Notes: generated by a model not told the origin, from the sequence alone. A stretch of DNA of 64,000 bases from Erigeron canadensis (GCF_010389155.1 NC_057761.1:25442210-25506209), one strand, 5' to 3'; counted from the first letter of the stretch, positions 1 to 12,429 are shown. Program-made: numbers and translations.

Positions 1-2615
1 CCATTTACAAATGCAACCTTAGTGAATTGAATCTGCCCATTGTCAACAACACCATATCCTTCAGTTTTCCCACTTCCATCATTACCAAATGTCACTGCAG
101 GTCCATCACATGCAGTGAACTCTTCCAGCAGGGGCTTACATCCGGTCATAGTCCGGCCAGCTGCGCTGTCCAGATACCAAATATTTTGTTTCGATCGCCC
201 TGCACACCCAAGTTAGTGATCAGTTATTTTTGTGAACCCATCTTTTCTTGATGGGTCCACTGGACTTCTTTGAGAAGTCCCATGTGCTTGACTAGGTGTT
301 GAACTGGATGAGGAAACTGGAGGGTTCTCTCCAGTTTCTGGAATAAAAACAATTGGTTTCAGTGGAACATTGACCCTTTTTCTTTTCGATGTATGCTCCT
401 TTCTGAGCAGATTGTTTTATCTTTTGTTTTGAGGAGGAGTTTTGACAATTTGTTTTTCAACAGAAGAGGATGCACCTCCTTCCAATTCTAATTCTGGCAG
501 TACAACTTTGTACCTGCCTTGACAAATTTTGGATTTGATTTTCCATTCTTACCAAAATGTTTTTTTCTTCAGGCTGCTGGCCTTTGGACTTTGGCTCAGC
601 GGGGGTTTTAGTCTTTAGAGTTGAGGACTCACTTGACTTATGAGGTAAAGGATTGTCACCATATTCCTTTTTAACTGGAGCTTTAGCCTTCTTGGCTCCA
701 GTTTTGACCCAACAGGGTTGGTCTTAGTGGATTCAGATTTGATTGTGCCAGAGGAATCATAAGGTGTTTCAATTTTAACAGATTCTGGCAATTGGTGAAT
801 TGTGGGTAAAACAGCTGCCATCTGAAGATCACCAGATTTCCAGGCAGTTTTTTGAGCATCAATGGTTTTAGAAAAAGCGTCATAATTTTTACCAGATGCT
901 TGAACCCAAGAATTAATAACCATATGTTCTTTTTCAAGATCAAATTTCAGTTTTTGGTTATCTCTTTCCAATGCCTCGTTTTTCAAATCTGACTCTTTAA
1001 GAGCCAACTGGACACTTTGCAAATCATTACTTGACTTTTCATGTTGTTTAATTCAACCAAAACTGTTTCTAAATATCTTTCACAGTCAGTTCTCATGGTT
1101 TCAACAAATAACAAGTCATCATTCAATGATTCAGCAATATCCAATTTCAGTTCTGAATCAATTTCGATATCATAATCCCTTACCTTCTTTAAAATGATAT
1201 CAACCCATCTTCCAGATACAACATCATCCTTCACCACTGGTTGTTGACTCTCCAATGCCATGAAACACATATCTCTAATCTCTTCTTCATCATCAGATGA
1301 ATCATCAGAGAGTTCCCATTTCCTTCAGTTTGAGCCATCATGCACTTGTTCTTTTCTTTCTCATTATTTTGTTCAAGAGACATGAGAGCAATCTGGGCCT
1401 TAAGTTTCTTGTATTTGGCCTTATAATCATCAGTTTTAACAAAGTTTGGGACAATAGGACCAGTTTGGTAGTTCATCTGACTAGATCTGCATTCCTTCAT
1501 GAAATGGCCTTTCTTACCACATTTATAGCAGGTAAGATTAGCCTTATCCATTGAGATTGAATTGGAAGCATTATTGGACCCATTAAATCGATTAGATTTA
1601 TGCTTAAACCTATTAAAGGTTTTAGCAATCATGGCAACCAGATCATCATCGTCAGTTTCCTCACAACCATCACTGAGATTAGTGGTTAGACCAGAGTTCA
1701 AAAAGTTGTTTAACATTTCCTTCATAGAATGTGACTGGACATTCTCAGTAGATATTAAAGCAGCACAAGGTTGCCCAGAAAAGTTGGCAGCCTTGGAACT
1801 CTGAGCATGGTTTAAAGCATCTTGTTCAGCGAGTAATCTTGCAGCATCATTATCTTCAGTAAATCTGAAGGCTCCATAAAGAGAGGCAAGAGTATGGCTA
1901 TGCAAGGTCTTTCCTTGTCTTAAGACAAGAACCATGTGTGCCCATTTGGATGGCAAAACATCACAGAATTTTTCAAGAAGAATATCCTTATCCTTCTCCA
2001 CTCCCAAGCCTCTAAGTTGATTAATTAGGCCAGTAAATCTGGTATAAGTACCAGTTAAACTTTCATTGGGAAGAGCAAAGAAGGATTCATACTTCTTGTT
2101 GAGAGCAACCTTTCTAGTGACAATGGTGTCATTTCCTCCTTCAAACTGGAGAACTAATTCATCCCACATAGATTTTGCACTTGGAAATAGCACAAGAGTA
2201 GGAATTAGTTCCTCAGGTATAGCAGAAAGAATCATGTTTTTCAGTTTGGTATCAAGATCAACCAATCTGCGATCCTCATCTGACCAATGTTCCTCAGATT
2301 TTTCCCTGGTGCCTCTTCTCCCAGTGGGGTCGAGAAGAGGGCTAACACCACTGGACATGGGTGTATATGGGCCATCCTTAAGGATTTTCAACATATACCT
2401 CTCTATCCCACAAAATGCAAGAGCATTCTAGCCTTCCATGTACCAAATGTCTCACCATTCCCATCGAATTTGGGAACAGGAGAGTTGGAGTAATGTACAT
2501 GAACGTGGTTAGCTCCAGGAGTAGGAGGAGGAGGAGGAGGGTTAGTATTTAAAGGAGTAGCAATATTAGGATTAGATTCATTTGGACCAGAACCATTCTC
2601 ACCTTCAGCAGCCAT
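1..2615 (-). pseudogene. Ty1/copia gag-protease, multiply frameshifted
   Basis: The reading starts at an ATG at 2615 with a proline-rich N-terminus, followed by the copia Gag core (motifs such as KFDGNGETFGTWKARML and KSMWDELV). A CCHC zinc knuckle lies near 1495-1545 (CYKCGKKGHFMKEC). A lysine/glutamate-rich linker follows. The protease begins near 170 with WYLDSAAGRTMTG. Most copia proteases have DSGA or DTGA there, so the catalytic-loop Gly is Ala in this copy. Single-base shifts interrupt the frame near 2400, 1310, 1040 and 700. The copy is therefore a degenerate pseudogene. Integrase, reverse transcriptase and RNase H would lie outside the window. Confidence 0.88.
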
Positions 2616-2659
2616 CGAAGCAGACCTAGGTTATAGAATTGAAACAATTCAACCTGCCT

Positions 2660-2671
2660 GCTCTGATACCA
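2660..2671 (-). other. Primer binding site, tRNA-iMet type
   Basis: The minus strand reads TGGTATCAGAGC, the standard plant copia primer binding site complementary to the 3' end of initiator tRNA-Met. It lies just inside the LTR, between the LTR and gag. Confidence 0.9.
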
Positions 2672-3638
2672 CTTTTTAGTCCCAACTATCACTAGATGGG
2701 TGCTGAAGATACCTCTATGTCGATGGTGAGTGAACTTTGCAACACGATCAATTAATCTGGATGTGACCAGTTTAGTTTGATCGTGTACCAGGTTAACTGG
2801 AATTAAGTATTAAAGTGACAGAATATTAACACAAGCAATAATATAAATGACGAGCATATAAACTGGTGAGACAATATGTAATTTTCAAGTGTATTTTATT
2901 TATTACTTGTTTAAATAAAATACAAGGTTGTTGCGGAACCAAGATAATACAAGAATGTAAATATCCTAACAACCCATGAATTACAATTGATCTAAACTTG
3001 GAAATTCTCCTAAACAATCGAAACACTTAGAGTTGTGAAATGTTTCTTTTTGCGATTGAGAGAATATTGCACAAGTTCACCAATATTGCAGAATATATGT
3101 ATTTGCAAAGTTATTGAAACAGCTTGTGCAAGGACCTCTATTTATAGTCGAAGATGAGCATGGGGATCTCAACTTCGATGTACAAATATGGTTGACAGCA
3201 CACAAAAGTATTGTTTAAATAATCCTTTGTGTGTTTAAATAAAGTAAGACAAAAGGTTACTTTATTCAACCACTCTACATCTTTGTATCTTTATCCAAAG
3301 ACAATATCATTGTCCGGTTAAAAGGATGTAGAGTAAAAAGGTCCTCCTCGTAATCAGTGTAAAGCTTTGTAAGAGCATTTATACTGGAGGATTCTCCAGT
3401 TGATTGATCTGGTAGATTGTCAACTGGGCTTCGCTGCCATTGTCAATCTCTATCTTCCATTTGTTGTCTTTGACTTCAACTGGAAGGTCTTCAGATTCTA
3501 GTCGTCTGATCTCAACTGGAGGAAGTCATCAGTTGCTAAACCTGTACAATGCAACTGGACTTCTAATATTTCGGACAATTCCTCATGCTCTCCAGATATC
3601 ACTGGAGAGCTCCAGTTTAGTTAAAACTGGACCTAACA
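2672..3638 (-). repeat. 5' LTR of the left copia element
   Basis: This is about 0.97 kb between the primer binding site and the outer terminus TGTTAGG on the minus strand. It contains a TATA box at 3138-3147 and several scattered CCAGTT/AACTGG-type short repeats near the outer end. The inner boundary is uncertain by about 30 bp because no clear CA dinucleotide sits immediately beside the primer binding site. Confidence 0.75.
3138..3147 (-). promoter_or_regulatory. TATA box of the left copia LTR
   Basis: The minus strand reads CTATAAATAG followed by AGG, a strong plant TATA context. It lies inside the LTR, about 0.5 kb upstream of gag, where the retroelement transcript would be expected to start. 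Confidence 0.6.
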
Positions 3639-3769
3639 AATTCCCCCTAATTTTTGACAAAATATCCACGTATGGTTTCTATATTCGCATTTAACATTTT
3701 TTTTTAATCTCCCAACGTATATTTTTTTTTCTTTTTATATTTCTCATACAACTTTATGTTACCATTCAG

Positions 3770-5568
3770 GTGTTCTTAAGTATTTGAATGAAACTTGGTT
3801 GGAAAAATACAAAGAAATGTTTGTGTCTGTGTGGATTGATCGACATCTCAATTTTGGAAACAACAACACCAATAGAGTAGAAAGTCAACATGCGGTCCTA
3901 AAGAAATATTTGAAATCTAAAAGATGCACTTTGCATGAACTTGTGGGCTGTATTAATCGTCTGGTTCAGTCTCAACATACGGCGATCAAAGCAAGCTTCG
4001 AAAAAAGCAGAATTATCCGTTATCAGAAGCACAATCTACGATGTTTCAAACTGTTGCATGGTTTTGTTTCCAATGAAGCTCTCAATATAATTCTTACGAA
4101 TTATCATCAAGTAGACCCTTCAGATTGTGATTGCTGACTTCGCAATAGTTGTGGGTTACCATGTTCTTGTGAACTTTCGAAGTATATAAATTCAGGTAAG
4201 TATAATACGATAGATTTATTTTTATAACATTTCTTTAAAAGTTGTATATACAATACTTACTTATTTTTTAATGTAGGTCAATGTATTTCATTGGATTCGA
4301 TTGACATCTTTTGGAGAAAGTTAGATTTTTCACCGGCAACATCTGTGGAAGATGATGATGTTAGTTGTGGGAGTATACTGGAACATTTTAAAGAAAACTA
4401 CAACAAGCAGTCCAAAGATGGAAGAAAGAGCTGGTTAAGAAAGTTGAAGAATATATTCAGTCCAAGTACAACCGACATTCGGGAACTGCGAGTTCAAAAA
4501 AATACCTGTGGACGACCAAAGAAATCGCAACAAAAAAAACGTGTCGAGTTTTCCTCAACAAGATATAGTTTTTCAACCATTCCCGATTATGTCAATTCGA
4601 GTAATGAGCCGGCCAGACATAGTTGTTTCAAATTTGACCTAAATGAGGTCCCAACTGATAGGTGTTTCGAATTTGACCTAAATGAGGTCCCAGCTGACAG
4701 CTGTTTCGAATTTGACGAAGGCCCACCCATGAGTGGTTCAACTTTAATGGATGATATTTCGGAAGTCTTTCATTCAAGCCAACCATTCTTTCAAGATCCT
4801 TTTATGAGCCAAAGTCAACACCAGAATGCATACTATCCGGATCCATATGTGTATATAACCGAAGCCCACAATCCAAATCCATATATGTACCACAATCCAG
4901 ATCCATATATGTATACACCCGAAACCCAAAATCCAGATCCAAATATGAACGATAAAGATTATTTAATTGATCAGGGATTCGAAGATTTTCTTCCGTATAT
5001 CATACAGGTTCAGAATGTACTAGGAGATGGAAACTGTGGATTTAGAGCGACGGCTATTTGCATTGGTCGTCATCAAGATGATTGGCGTCAAATTCGTATG
5101 GATTTATTGGATGAGTTATTTGTGCATAATGCAAGATACACTGTAATTTTTAACAAAGAAGGCGTACAATCACTTCAGTACATGCTGAATCACTTTGAAG
5201 AAGGATTTGCAGATCCACCATATTGGATGACTATGCCAGAGACTGGGTTACTCATTGCTTCAAGGTATAATGTGGTGGTTGTTTTTTTGAGCAAAGATGG
5301 AGAGACAACGTGCTTTCCGCTTTTTACTAGTTTACCAAGTTCACAACCACATGATATTTTTGTAATTGGACGAGTCAATCGTAATCATTTCGTGAGACTG
5401 GTGTTACAAGGAGATTTTCTGGTACCTCCTACGCATCCACAATGGTCTAGTCATGCATTTGATCGGGCATGGGAAAATCCTTTTTTGGATAGACAAAATG
5501 TGTACAACCAGATTAAATTTTCTAGACGTAATTCAGTAGGTGTGAGAACTTGTATTAATATTGATTAA
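3770..5568 (+). pseudogene. MULE transposase C-terminal part fused to an OTU cysteine-protease domain
   Basis: The first visible exon begins after a splice acceptor at 3769. It encodes the end of a plant MULE transposase (HLNFGNNNTNRVESQHAVLK) and a SWIM-like CxC...CxC segment. An in-frame TGA at 4135-4137 interrupts the SWIM segment. A GT-AG intron occupies 4196-4276. The second exon (4277-5568) carries a basic GRPKK...KKR stretch, two copies of FDLNEVP, NPDPYMY-type repeats and an OTU domain with the catalytic motif GDGNCGFRA and a C-terminal NHFVRL containing the likely catalytic His. The transposase N-terminal and DDE regions are absent from the window; the left copia probably separates them. 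The nonsense codon and missing 5' part make it a pseudogene, although the OTU exon is open. Confidence 0.85.
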
Positions 5569-6879
5569 GAAAATGATTAAAATATTTTATTATCTATGAG
5601 TATTATTTATATCTTCTACTATTATGTATCTTCTACTATTATGTATAATTATATAAGGTGCATGTTAATGATTTATTATATTTTTAGTCTTTCAATTGCA
5701 ATAAAAAGTAAAATGTATGATATTATAAATAAAATTAATGAAATAGAATAAATACACACATATATATATATATAAAGAAAAAAGTAATAAGACAACATGA
5801 TTATCATATCAAAAATCATATGAAAAAAGTAAACTAAAAATAAAAAAATAACAAGACATCATGATTAGCATATCATGATTATTACATTTTTTTATAGCAA
5901 AAGTAAAAAGGAAAGTAAAATAAAAAGAAGAAAAACATCATGATTACCTTATTATTAAGACTTATATTAAAATATTGGTGTCTATATTAAAAAAAATTGG
6001 TGTGGATAGCCATTCCCATGTAAAATCTATAAAACCTTGAACCTCCCACTTAGATCTGTATAATATTTGGTCTGGTTTTGAAAACATTGCTTTGAAGGCT
6101 CCAACCTTTTTCTTAAACTGTAATCATTTTATATATAGATTTAAGGGCCCGATAAAAGACTAGAAAACATACGACGACATGATATAATTACAATATAAAG
6201 TAGAGACATTGAACTCAACCCATTCATCTCATGTAAGGGATGCAAAACAGGCTCTGACACTTGATCCATGTGTGTTAACATTTATACAAAACTAGTTTTA
6301 AACCCATGTAGAAACACGGTCAATTGATAGCCATTGTAATAAAATTTTGTTGACGTTACATATTTATCTAACGACGTATAAAAAAAATTTCATTAGTTAC
6401 ATGTATTGGTTATAACTTAAGAAATGATAAGGTAACTTATAATTTAAAATGTAACAAAAATAATCAAATTGTAAAAGTTTAACTATAACCTAATCCTAAA
6501 TCCTAAACATATATAGTAAATATGTTTTGTAACATTTAACCTTTTTATCTACATCGAGTGCTAGAGTATATCTATCAATGTTTATATGTATTATAAATTT
6601 TGTAGTAATTCTTAACCAAAACCACAATACCACATGCCATTGACTAAAATCATATTCTGCTAACCATTCACACCATATTACCAATTACATGCAATTGACA
6701 TAAAAACATCAAGACTGTAATCTTGTCTATTTCCAAGTTTCAGCCCATTCCCAACGGCCCAACCTCTTATGCTAAATACATTCCATGGGATCCAATTTAT
6801 CCAATGTTGGCCCAATATAAAAATTCCTCCAAACAAATGAACACTTAGATTTAGACCACCATCTTTGCATTTACACATC
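5569..6879. other. AT-rich intergenic DNA, no gene seen
   Basis: This stretch follows the MULE-OTU gene and probably includes its 3' end. It holds a short (TA)n run near 5757-5775 and many A-rich runs. No open exon with splice sites and recognisable protein was found. The terminal repeat of the MULE was not identified. Confidence 0.5.
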
Positions 6880-7154
6880 TCATAATTGCTTCAGAAATTC
6901 AGTTGCCACTAATCTTCCTCGTGTATTCATAGACAATTTCAGTTCACTAATCTCTTTATCAATTTATCAATATCCTGCAAATCAAGTAACGGAATCATAT
7001 TAGATTATGACTTTTCATAACGAAACCACTATAAAGGGCCCCATAAATATAATTGAAATCTTACTTCCATGAATTGCACAATGAAGTCGATAAGCTTATG
7101 CTTCTGCATCTCCTCACAATGGTAATCAGTGATAAGAAAACTAATATCATAACC
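6880..7154 (-). pseudogene. ARPC4: ARPC4 (Arp2/3 complex subunit 4) last two exons, frameshifted
   Basis: On the minus strand an exon at 7154-7065 (acceptor TTCCAG, donor GTAAGA) encodes a 30-residue stretch starting [20 protein letters not shown]. This matches the very conserved C-terminal part of plant ARPC4, which is part of the actin-nucleating Arp2/3 complex. After a 90-bp intron the last exon starts at 6974. The family continuation (EISELKLSMNTRGRLVATEF) is present but out of frame, because 8 bp (ATTGATAA) are duplicated right after the exon start. The frame as it stands ends at 6939 after about 12 altered residues. The remaining ARPC4 exons were not found upstream, so this is probably a gene fragment or pseudogene. 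Confidence 0.75.
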
Positions 7155-10100
7155 CTGGAAAAAGGGGAATAAACATCCTGGTCATAAATCATCCCTGTCT
7201 AGGCACACACACTATATCCACAAACATTAAAAATCTAAGAAAAGTTTTTATTTCAGAATATGAAATTAACTGCAAGCTGATAATAAATAAAATCAAACAG
7301 ATATGCAAAAGTCAGATGCAGACCATATTAAGTCTGGATTTTGAAGTTTTTGGGGTGGATAATCCGGGTGATCAAAAACCTAATCTAACGCAAGGTCCAA
7401 GGTTAAGCCTAGTGCGGCTCAGTGAGCCTAAATGAGCCAAGCTTAGATGACCCGAATATGCCAACTTTATATGAGCCACAACCACTCATTGTTTTCTTTA
7501 TATTTCTAACCTACAAATTTTAGCTTGCAAGGAGATATACTAATTGTAATTCTTGAAAAGAGGGTTGGCATCCAATATTTTCCTAAGAAGTAATTTTTTA
7601 TCTGTATGCAAATTTATGCCGACACAGCCAAAGCATGACAGAGCAGGCTTATCTGAGCCAATAAAAGTTCATAACCACCAAGTCTATATGAGCCAGGTTT
7701 AAAAATTTAGCTTGTCGGACCCTGCCAATAGTATTCTGAGCTTGACAAGAATGAGAGAAACCTAAGCCTATCAACTAATTACAAACCAAACTCTGAGCCA
7801 GGAAGGCTTGCGCTTGACTCAGGATGGACTAATTACTGACCGCTATGAGCTTTCAGCCGAGGAATGTTCATGTTTTACCTAGACGTAGCAAATGGGCAGA
7901 TCGGGTGGTTCAGGTAGGACTGGTTAAGTGGGTAGACGCACTTTTTACCTTCCATCTAGAATATTTATATGTAAATCTGCAAGCTTCAAGATATACAGTT
8001 AAAATGCCCACAAAACCAACCCATTCACATCAAAAATATCTATAAACCCTGTTCTACACTTTTCATCAAAAATGCAAGACTTGTTTAAGCCATAAAATTA
8101 ACCTTACTTTCTCCGAAATATAGAAAAAATCTTAGCATCATGAGAAGTGGATGCAAGTGCATAAGGCTGGTAATGAAGTTATAATCACGTTAACTGATGA
8201 AAACTTTTTAACAGAAAAGGTTTCGGGTCACTCGACCGGACATCACAATTTCAGCTCATACAGAAATAAGAAACACCTTAAAAAAAGTTTGAAAATTCGA
8301 TTTTGGTCATTTGCTGATGCATAGAAAACTATATGTGGTACCTTGTACAACCCCTTATAATCATACTACCTATCACATTTCAAGCGAGATTAAAGTATCT
8401 GAAGTTGGAATTCTACTTTATATAAGATAGAGATATTGATCCTTACATTATATTTCAATTTGTCCAGTTTTCGTTCTTCTTTATAAGCAGGATACGTATC
8501 TGTCATTGGGATAATTTTATTGTGAGGGAGATTATTTAATGTTAAGGAGATGTAATCTGCTCCTCCGCATCTAACGAGAGAGGGGTTGTGCTTCATCGCC
8601 CATCTTTGAGCTCACACCCAAGATAACCTTCAGAGTCTCTTTTTTTTCTACACCAAAAAGAATCCTCCTCATTTTAGAGTCAAGAAATGGATACTAATGA
8701 AAAAATAAGAACACGCTTTTTTTTTTCTCAAAGCTTTCAATTCGAATGTAGGAATTGAGCATCTATAATGTCTTTTTTTCTCAACCTATTCCGAGAATTG
8801 AATCCGATCATGGGCCTTGCTCAGCCGTATCAGACTTGCAATTTGTCTCGGGGTAGCTGTGATCACCTATTAATTTTTAAAATTGTCAGTTTCAACAACA
8901 AATCACATTCACATTCATGTTCACATCTTTCTGACATTCCCAATTCAATTTCAAATAATCATCTTTAAAGCTATCAATAAAGTATGTACCTTTAAGTTCC
9001 TGGAGAAATGACATTTAGTGCTACTATATCGAGGTTTCTAAGAACATGTGAAACCATTGTACTTTTGCTTGAGCATGACAATTTGATGGTGGTATGCTTA
9101 AGAAATCTGAAATTGCATATTAGTAGATCAGGATAAGCTACATGTCATAAATAATGGTATAGGTAATTAAGTAGTATATTGTATGACATAATTATCTACA
9201 ATTATGTTCAAAACGAAGTAATTTAAATTGGCAGGATATAATCTACCTAGCATAATCATGTATTGATTAAAAAAAATATCATATGATTATGTAGTTTTTA
9301 CTTGGCACAAATAAAAAACTATCACTCTTTGACCCCAAAAAAGTAAGAAAAATAATGGAAGTTGAAAAATAAAATTCAAATAGATTTCTTTGAAAGAGGT
9401 TATAAGTCGCTCCAAAGGTATTAACTTCCTTTGATCTTTCCCCTATCTTCTAAACTTACAAAAGTGTTGTACTAACTGCATGTTTTATAAGAGATTTATA
9501 CTTTGGACTTGTTGAGCCAAACCCACTTGACAATTACTCGACCTACTGTTTTGACACACAAACATTACCTTTATTTAACACAAAACCTCCCTTAAGCATA
9601 AGACCATAAACCATAGAGTTACTACTATATTTTAAGCATATCTACATGTATTATGTAGGCCTTTGTAGATAGACTTGTATATGCTCACTTACTTTGTAGA
9701 CTGATAACAGAGCCCATATCAAAAAATTTTAAGCATGAGAATGGAAATGCACATTTCACCTTATCTACGTGTTCCTTTAACTCCTTGTCTCTTGTCTACC
9801 AGCTGTGGAACAAATTTAACCACTCTTATTTTCAGACTTTATTCTGACCCAGTAGTATATATTAACGCTAGTACTCAATCATAAACTATTAGGAACCTGC
9901 AAAGAGATTTCATGTCATCTTTCCAACCACACTTAATAAGTCTTTCCCTCCAAAGCTCTTTCAATCCTTCTTTACCTCTACTTTCAATGAACTACAACCG
10001 ATTAAAAACCATAAGTACACGCTTAAAGACCGTAACAAAAGTCAGAATTCAATAGCACCCACTCTTGTAGCCCTTAATATTCCTTTCACCTTATACTAAT

Positions 10101-10870
10101 GATTACTAATCGGATATCGAATATATACTATATGTCACATAAGAAAATCCTCAGAAAAACAAATTGTATACCTGCGACATTTTTTTGCCAGATACCCATA
10201 ACCCATTTTATTGGCCAGGTGACCATAATTCCATCTCTTTAGGAACTGTGCACTGACCAAGCTTGCAGTATGACATTCAACTTCAATAAAACCCGGAAAG
10301 CCACTACTTAAGCAACTATTCAAAGTGTTAAGTCACTGATGAGTGATGAACAACCCACCTTGCAAAATGACACTGATGGAAGAATGAACAATACCTGCTA
10401 GTTTGTGCTCGACCAGGAGACGATTCTTCATATGATTCTTAGAACGACTCTTGTACCATCACTAAATATTACAAAACAAATCACCTTTAGTTTAACGACT
10501 TCAAATGAAATCAATACAATAAATTAATACACACAACTAAAAATTAAATTCTCTAATAAATACAAAGTATCAATTATGTTTGATTGAACTTTGGGATAAG
10601 ACTAATTTGCGTCCCACTTTTCGGAAACTTAGACACCTTACATTATATATACATATAAACAAAGCAACATCAATATTAACCTAAAAACCAATTGATGAAA
10701 TTGGATGACTGAAAAAAGATGGAGATGAAGAAACCAATAGAAAAACTTACAAAAGATATTCTATTCATGCATTTGTATAGATCAAAATTAACAAAAAAAC
10801 AATAACTTTGTCAAACTTTTTCTAAAAGATATGAATAAATATAAAAAACAATGAATATTTTTTTGGAATG
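7155..10870. other. Long non-coding stretch upstream of the ARPC4 fragment
   Basis: No exon of a recognised gene could be supported on either strand. A block around 7390-7850 is rich in the short word GAGCC/GGCTC, as seen in old dispersed plant repeats. Open stretches on the minus strand at 8390-8596 and 10135-10323 have no recognisable protein. If the minus-strand promoter near 10980 is real, this could be a large intron-rich or decayed gene body leading to the ARPC4 exons. Confidence 0.4.
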
Positions 10871-10878
10871 AAACTTAC

Positions 10879-10984
10879 CTGGTTGTTGGATTAAAAGCAG
10901 ATCGAGAAGAGTATTTGAGGAATGAGAAAAGAAAATTGTATTTGAATTGTTGAAGAAGATAGTATGGAATTTCGTTTTTTATAG
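10879..10984 (-). promoter_or_regulatory. Candidate minus-strand promoter and 5'-UTR exon
   Basis: The minus strand has a TATA box (CTATAAAAAA, 10984-10975), then about 95 bases of CT-rich, ATG-poor leader typical of plant 5' UTRs, then a strong splice donor (AG|GTAAGTTT) at 10879/10878. It would drive transcription leftward, towards the ARPC4 exons. No coding exon directly downstream was recognised, so the link to ARPC4 is an inference. Confidence 0.4.
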
Positions 10985-10995
10985 GGAACCAACAA

Positions 10996-12059
10996 AGCTT
11001 AATTTGAAAATCTTGTTTCTCAAGATTGGTGTTGGAAACCACCAGATTTAAGCTTTCTTGTTTGACCTTATGATTTGATAGGGTATCTTTATCAGGTTAG
11101 TACACTCATAAGAAAAGATTATGTATTGATTTAAGTAAAATAAATGTAATTTTCAAAATTTGGAGGAGACTAATTCGGCTAAAAAGTTTTTTGTGCATGA
11201 GAAAAGTATAAAAGGTACCTGCAAATTCGTCCTTGGTAAGACAATCCTGCTGCAAATTCATCCTGCAACAAACAAACTAAGTTTTGAAACATAGTTAAAA
11301 CTTAACTAACATCTTAACTAAGAGGCTTATATCAACATTATGTCACTAAAAAATAACTTTAACCCAAAAACACTAACGTGGACTACCTCTCAGCTTGACA
11401 AGTACTATGGCTTAAGTCATGCTAGAATCTCCTTTAATAGATTAGTAAGATTAAGCAAAATGGATTGAATTTCCTCAAAGGTTCCACTAGCCATTATGTT
11501 ACTTAGAAATTCAATACCTATATCATATGTATTGTATTGCTTTTTAACTTACAAACTTATATAAATTATTTCTAGTAATCTATAACTAAAAACTTATACC
11601 TTTTCAATATTAAAAATACCCATTATGCTCATATATTTATTAAGTACCATTAAAACGCATATACTATTTTATTTACATTAATTATTTTTACAGTTGCCGT
11701 TTCCACAACAACATCTCTATTGCCATTTCCCCACTGCATTACACAGGTACGTATCTATATATGTTTCATATTTATTTAAGTGTATGTTTGTGTTTGGTTA
11801 GACTAATTTCTCGTTTTATATTAAAATAAACTTAAAATTACATAAAACCCTTATTATTATGTTATAACTGATAAAATTGATAAGGTCAAATAAGTCTTCT
11901 TATATAAATTTTTATTCCATTTCTATCAACATCAATAATAAAACAGTATTAGGTTTTATATATAATAATTTATTCAGAAAATATTAAAGGTATTATATAT
12001 CTTTAAAATTTAAAAAGTTTTGTTTTGATAAATTTTTTTTATGATAGAGTAATAAATAA
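10996..12059. other. AT-rich intergenic DNA
   Basis: This lies between the candidate minus-strand promoter and the MULE-type MITE. It contains many short T and A runs. No coding sequence, RNA gene or bounded repeat was identified. Confidence 0.45.
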
Positions 12060-12220
12060 GGAAAATGATAAACACAGCCCCCGGGGCTATGTTTAACATG
12101 TTATTACATGCATATATGATTTGTACATTGAATATAACTACCTCCTATATTTACGGATTGATATTTATTGTACAACTTTTGATGCATGTAATAACATATT
12201 ATACATATTTATCATTTTCC
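12060..12220. mobile_element. MULE-type MITE, 161 bp, with 9-bp target-site duplication
   Basis: The terminal inverted repeats are GGAAAATGATAAA at both ends, followed by a shared inner inverted word ATGTTATTACATGCAT. Perfect 9-bp direct repeats (AATAAATAA) flank it at 12051-12059 and 12221-12229. A 9-bp duplication is typical of Mutator-like elements. A small nested palindrome (AGCCCCCGGGGCT) sits in the left arm only. There is no coding capacity. Confidence 0.88.
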
Positions 12221-12429
12221 AATAAATAATTAAGAGATACCTTTAAGCTTAAAAAAAGTTTGACAAATGTACCTAACCTTTTTTTTAGTTGAAGGATAAA
12301 TAGAGAGATTATATTTTTTTTCATTAATAAATTAGTTATAACAAAATTTTCCACACAAACTAACTGCAAGCGAATTCAGTGACAGTAAAGTAATCGGATA
12401 AAGCACTGAGCCAGCAAGCCCAGAGAGAT

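Larger units (their letters stand above)
1..3638 (-). mobile_element. 5' part of a Ty1/copia LTR retrotransposon (truncated by the window edge)
   Basis: On the minus strand the order is LTR (about 2672-3638), a tRNA-Met primer binding site (2660-2671), then gag and the start of protease running off the left edge. The outer LTR end reads TGTTAGGTCC on the minus strand, ending at 3638. The rest of pol and the 3' LTR would lie left of base 1, so the target-site duplication cannot be tested. Several frameshifts show that this copy is dead. The DNA beyond 3638 starts in what looks like a transposase-gene intron, so the element probably inserted into that gene. Confidence 0.88.

Noticed and set aside
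8390..8596. Minus-strand 68-codon ORF between ARPC4 exons and the candidate promoter
   Set aside because: Examined as an ARPC4 or other gene exon; the translation matches no remembered ARPC4 segment and splice sites are not convincing.
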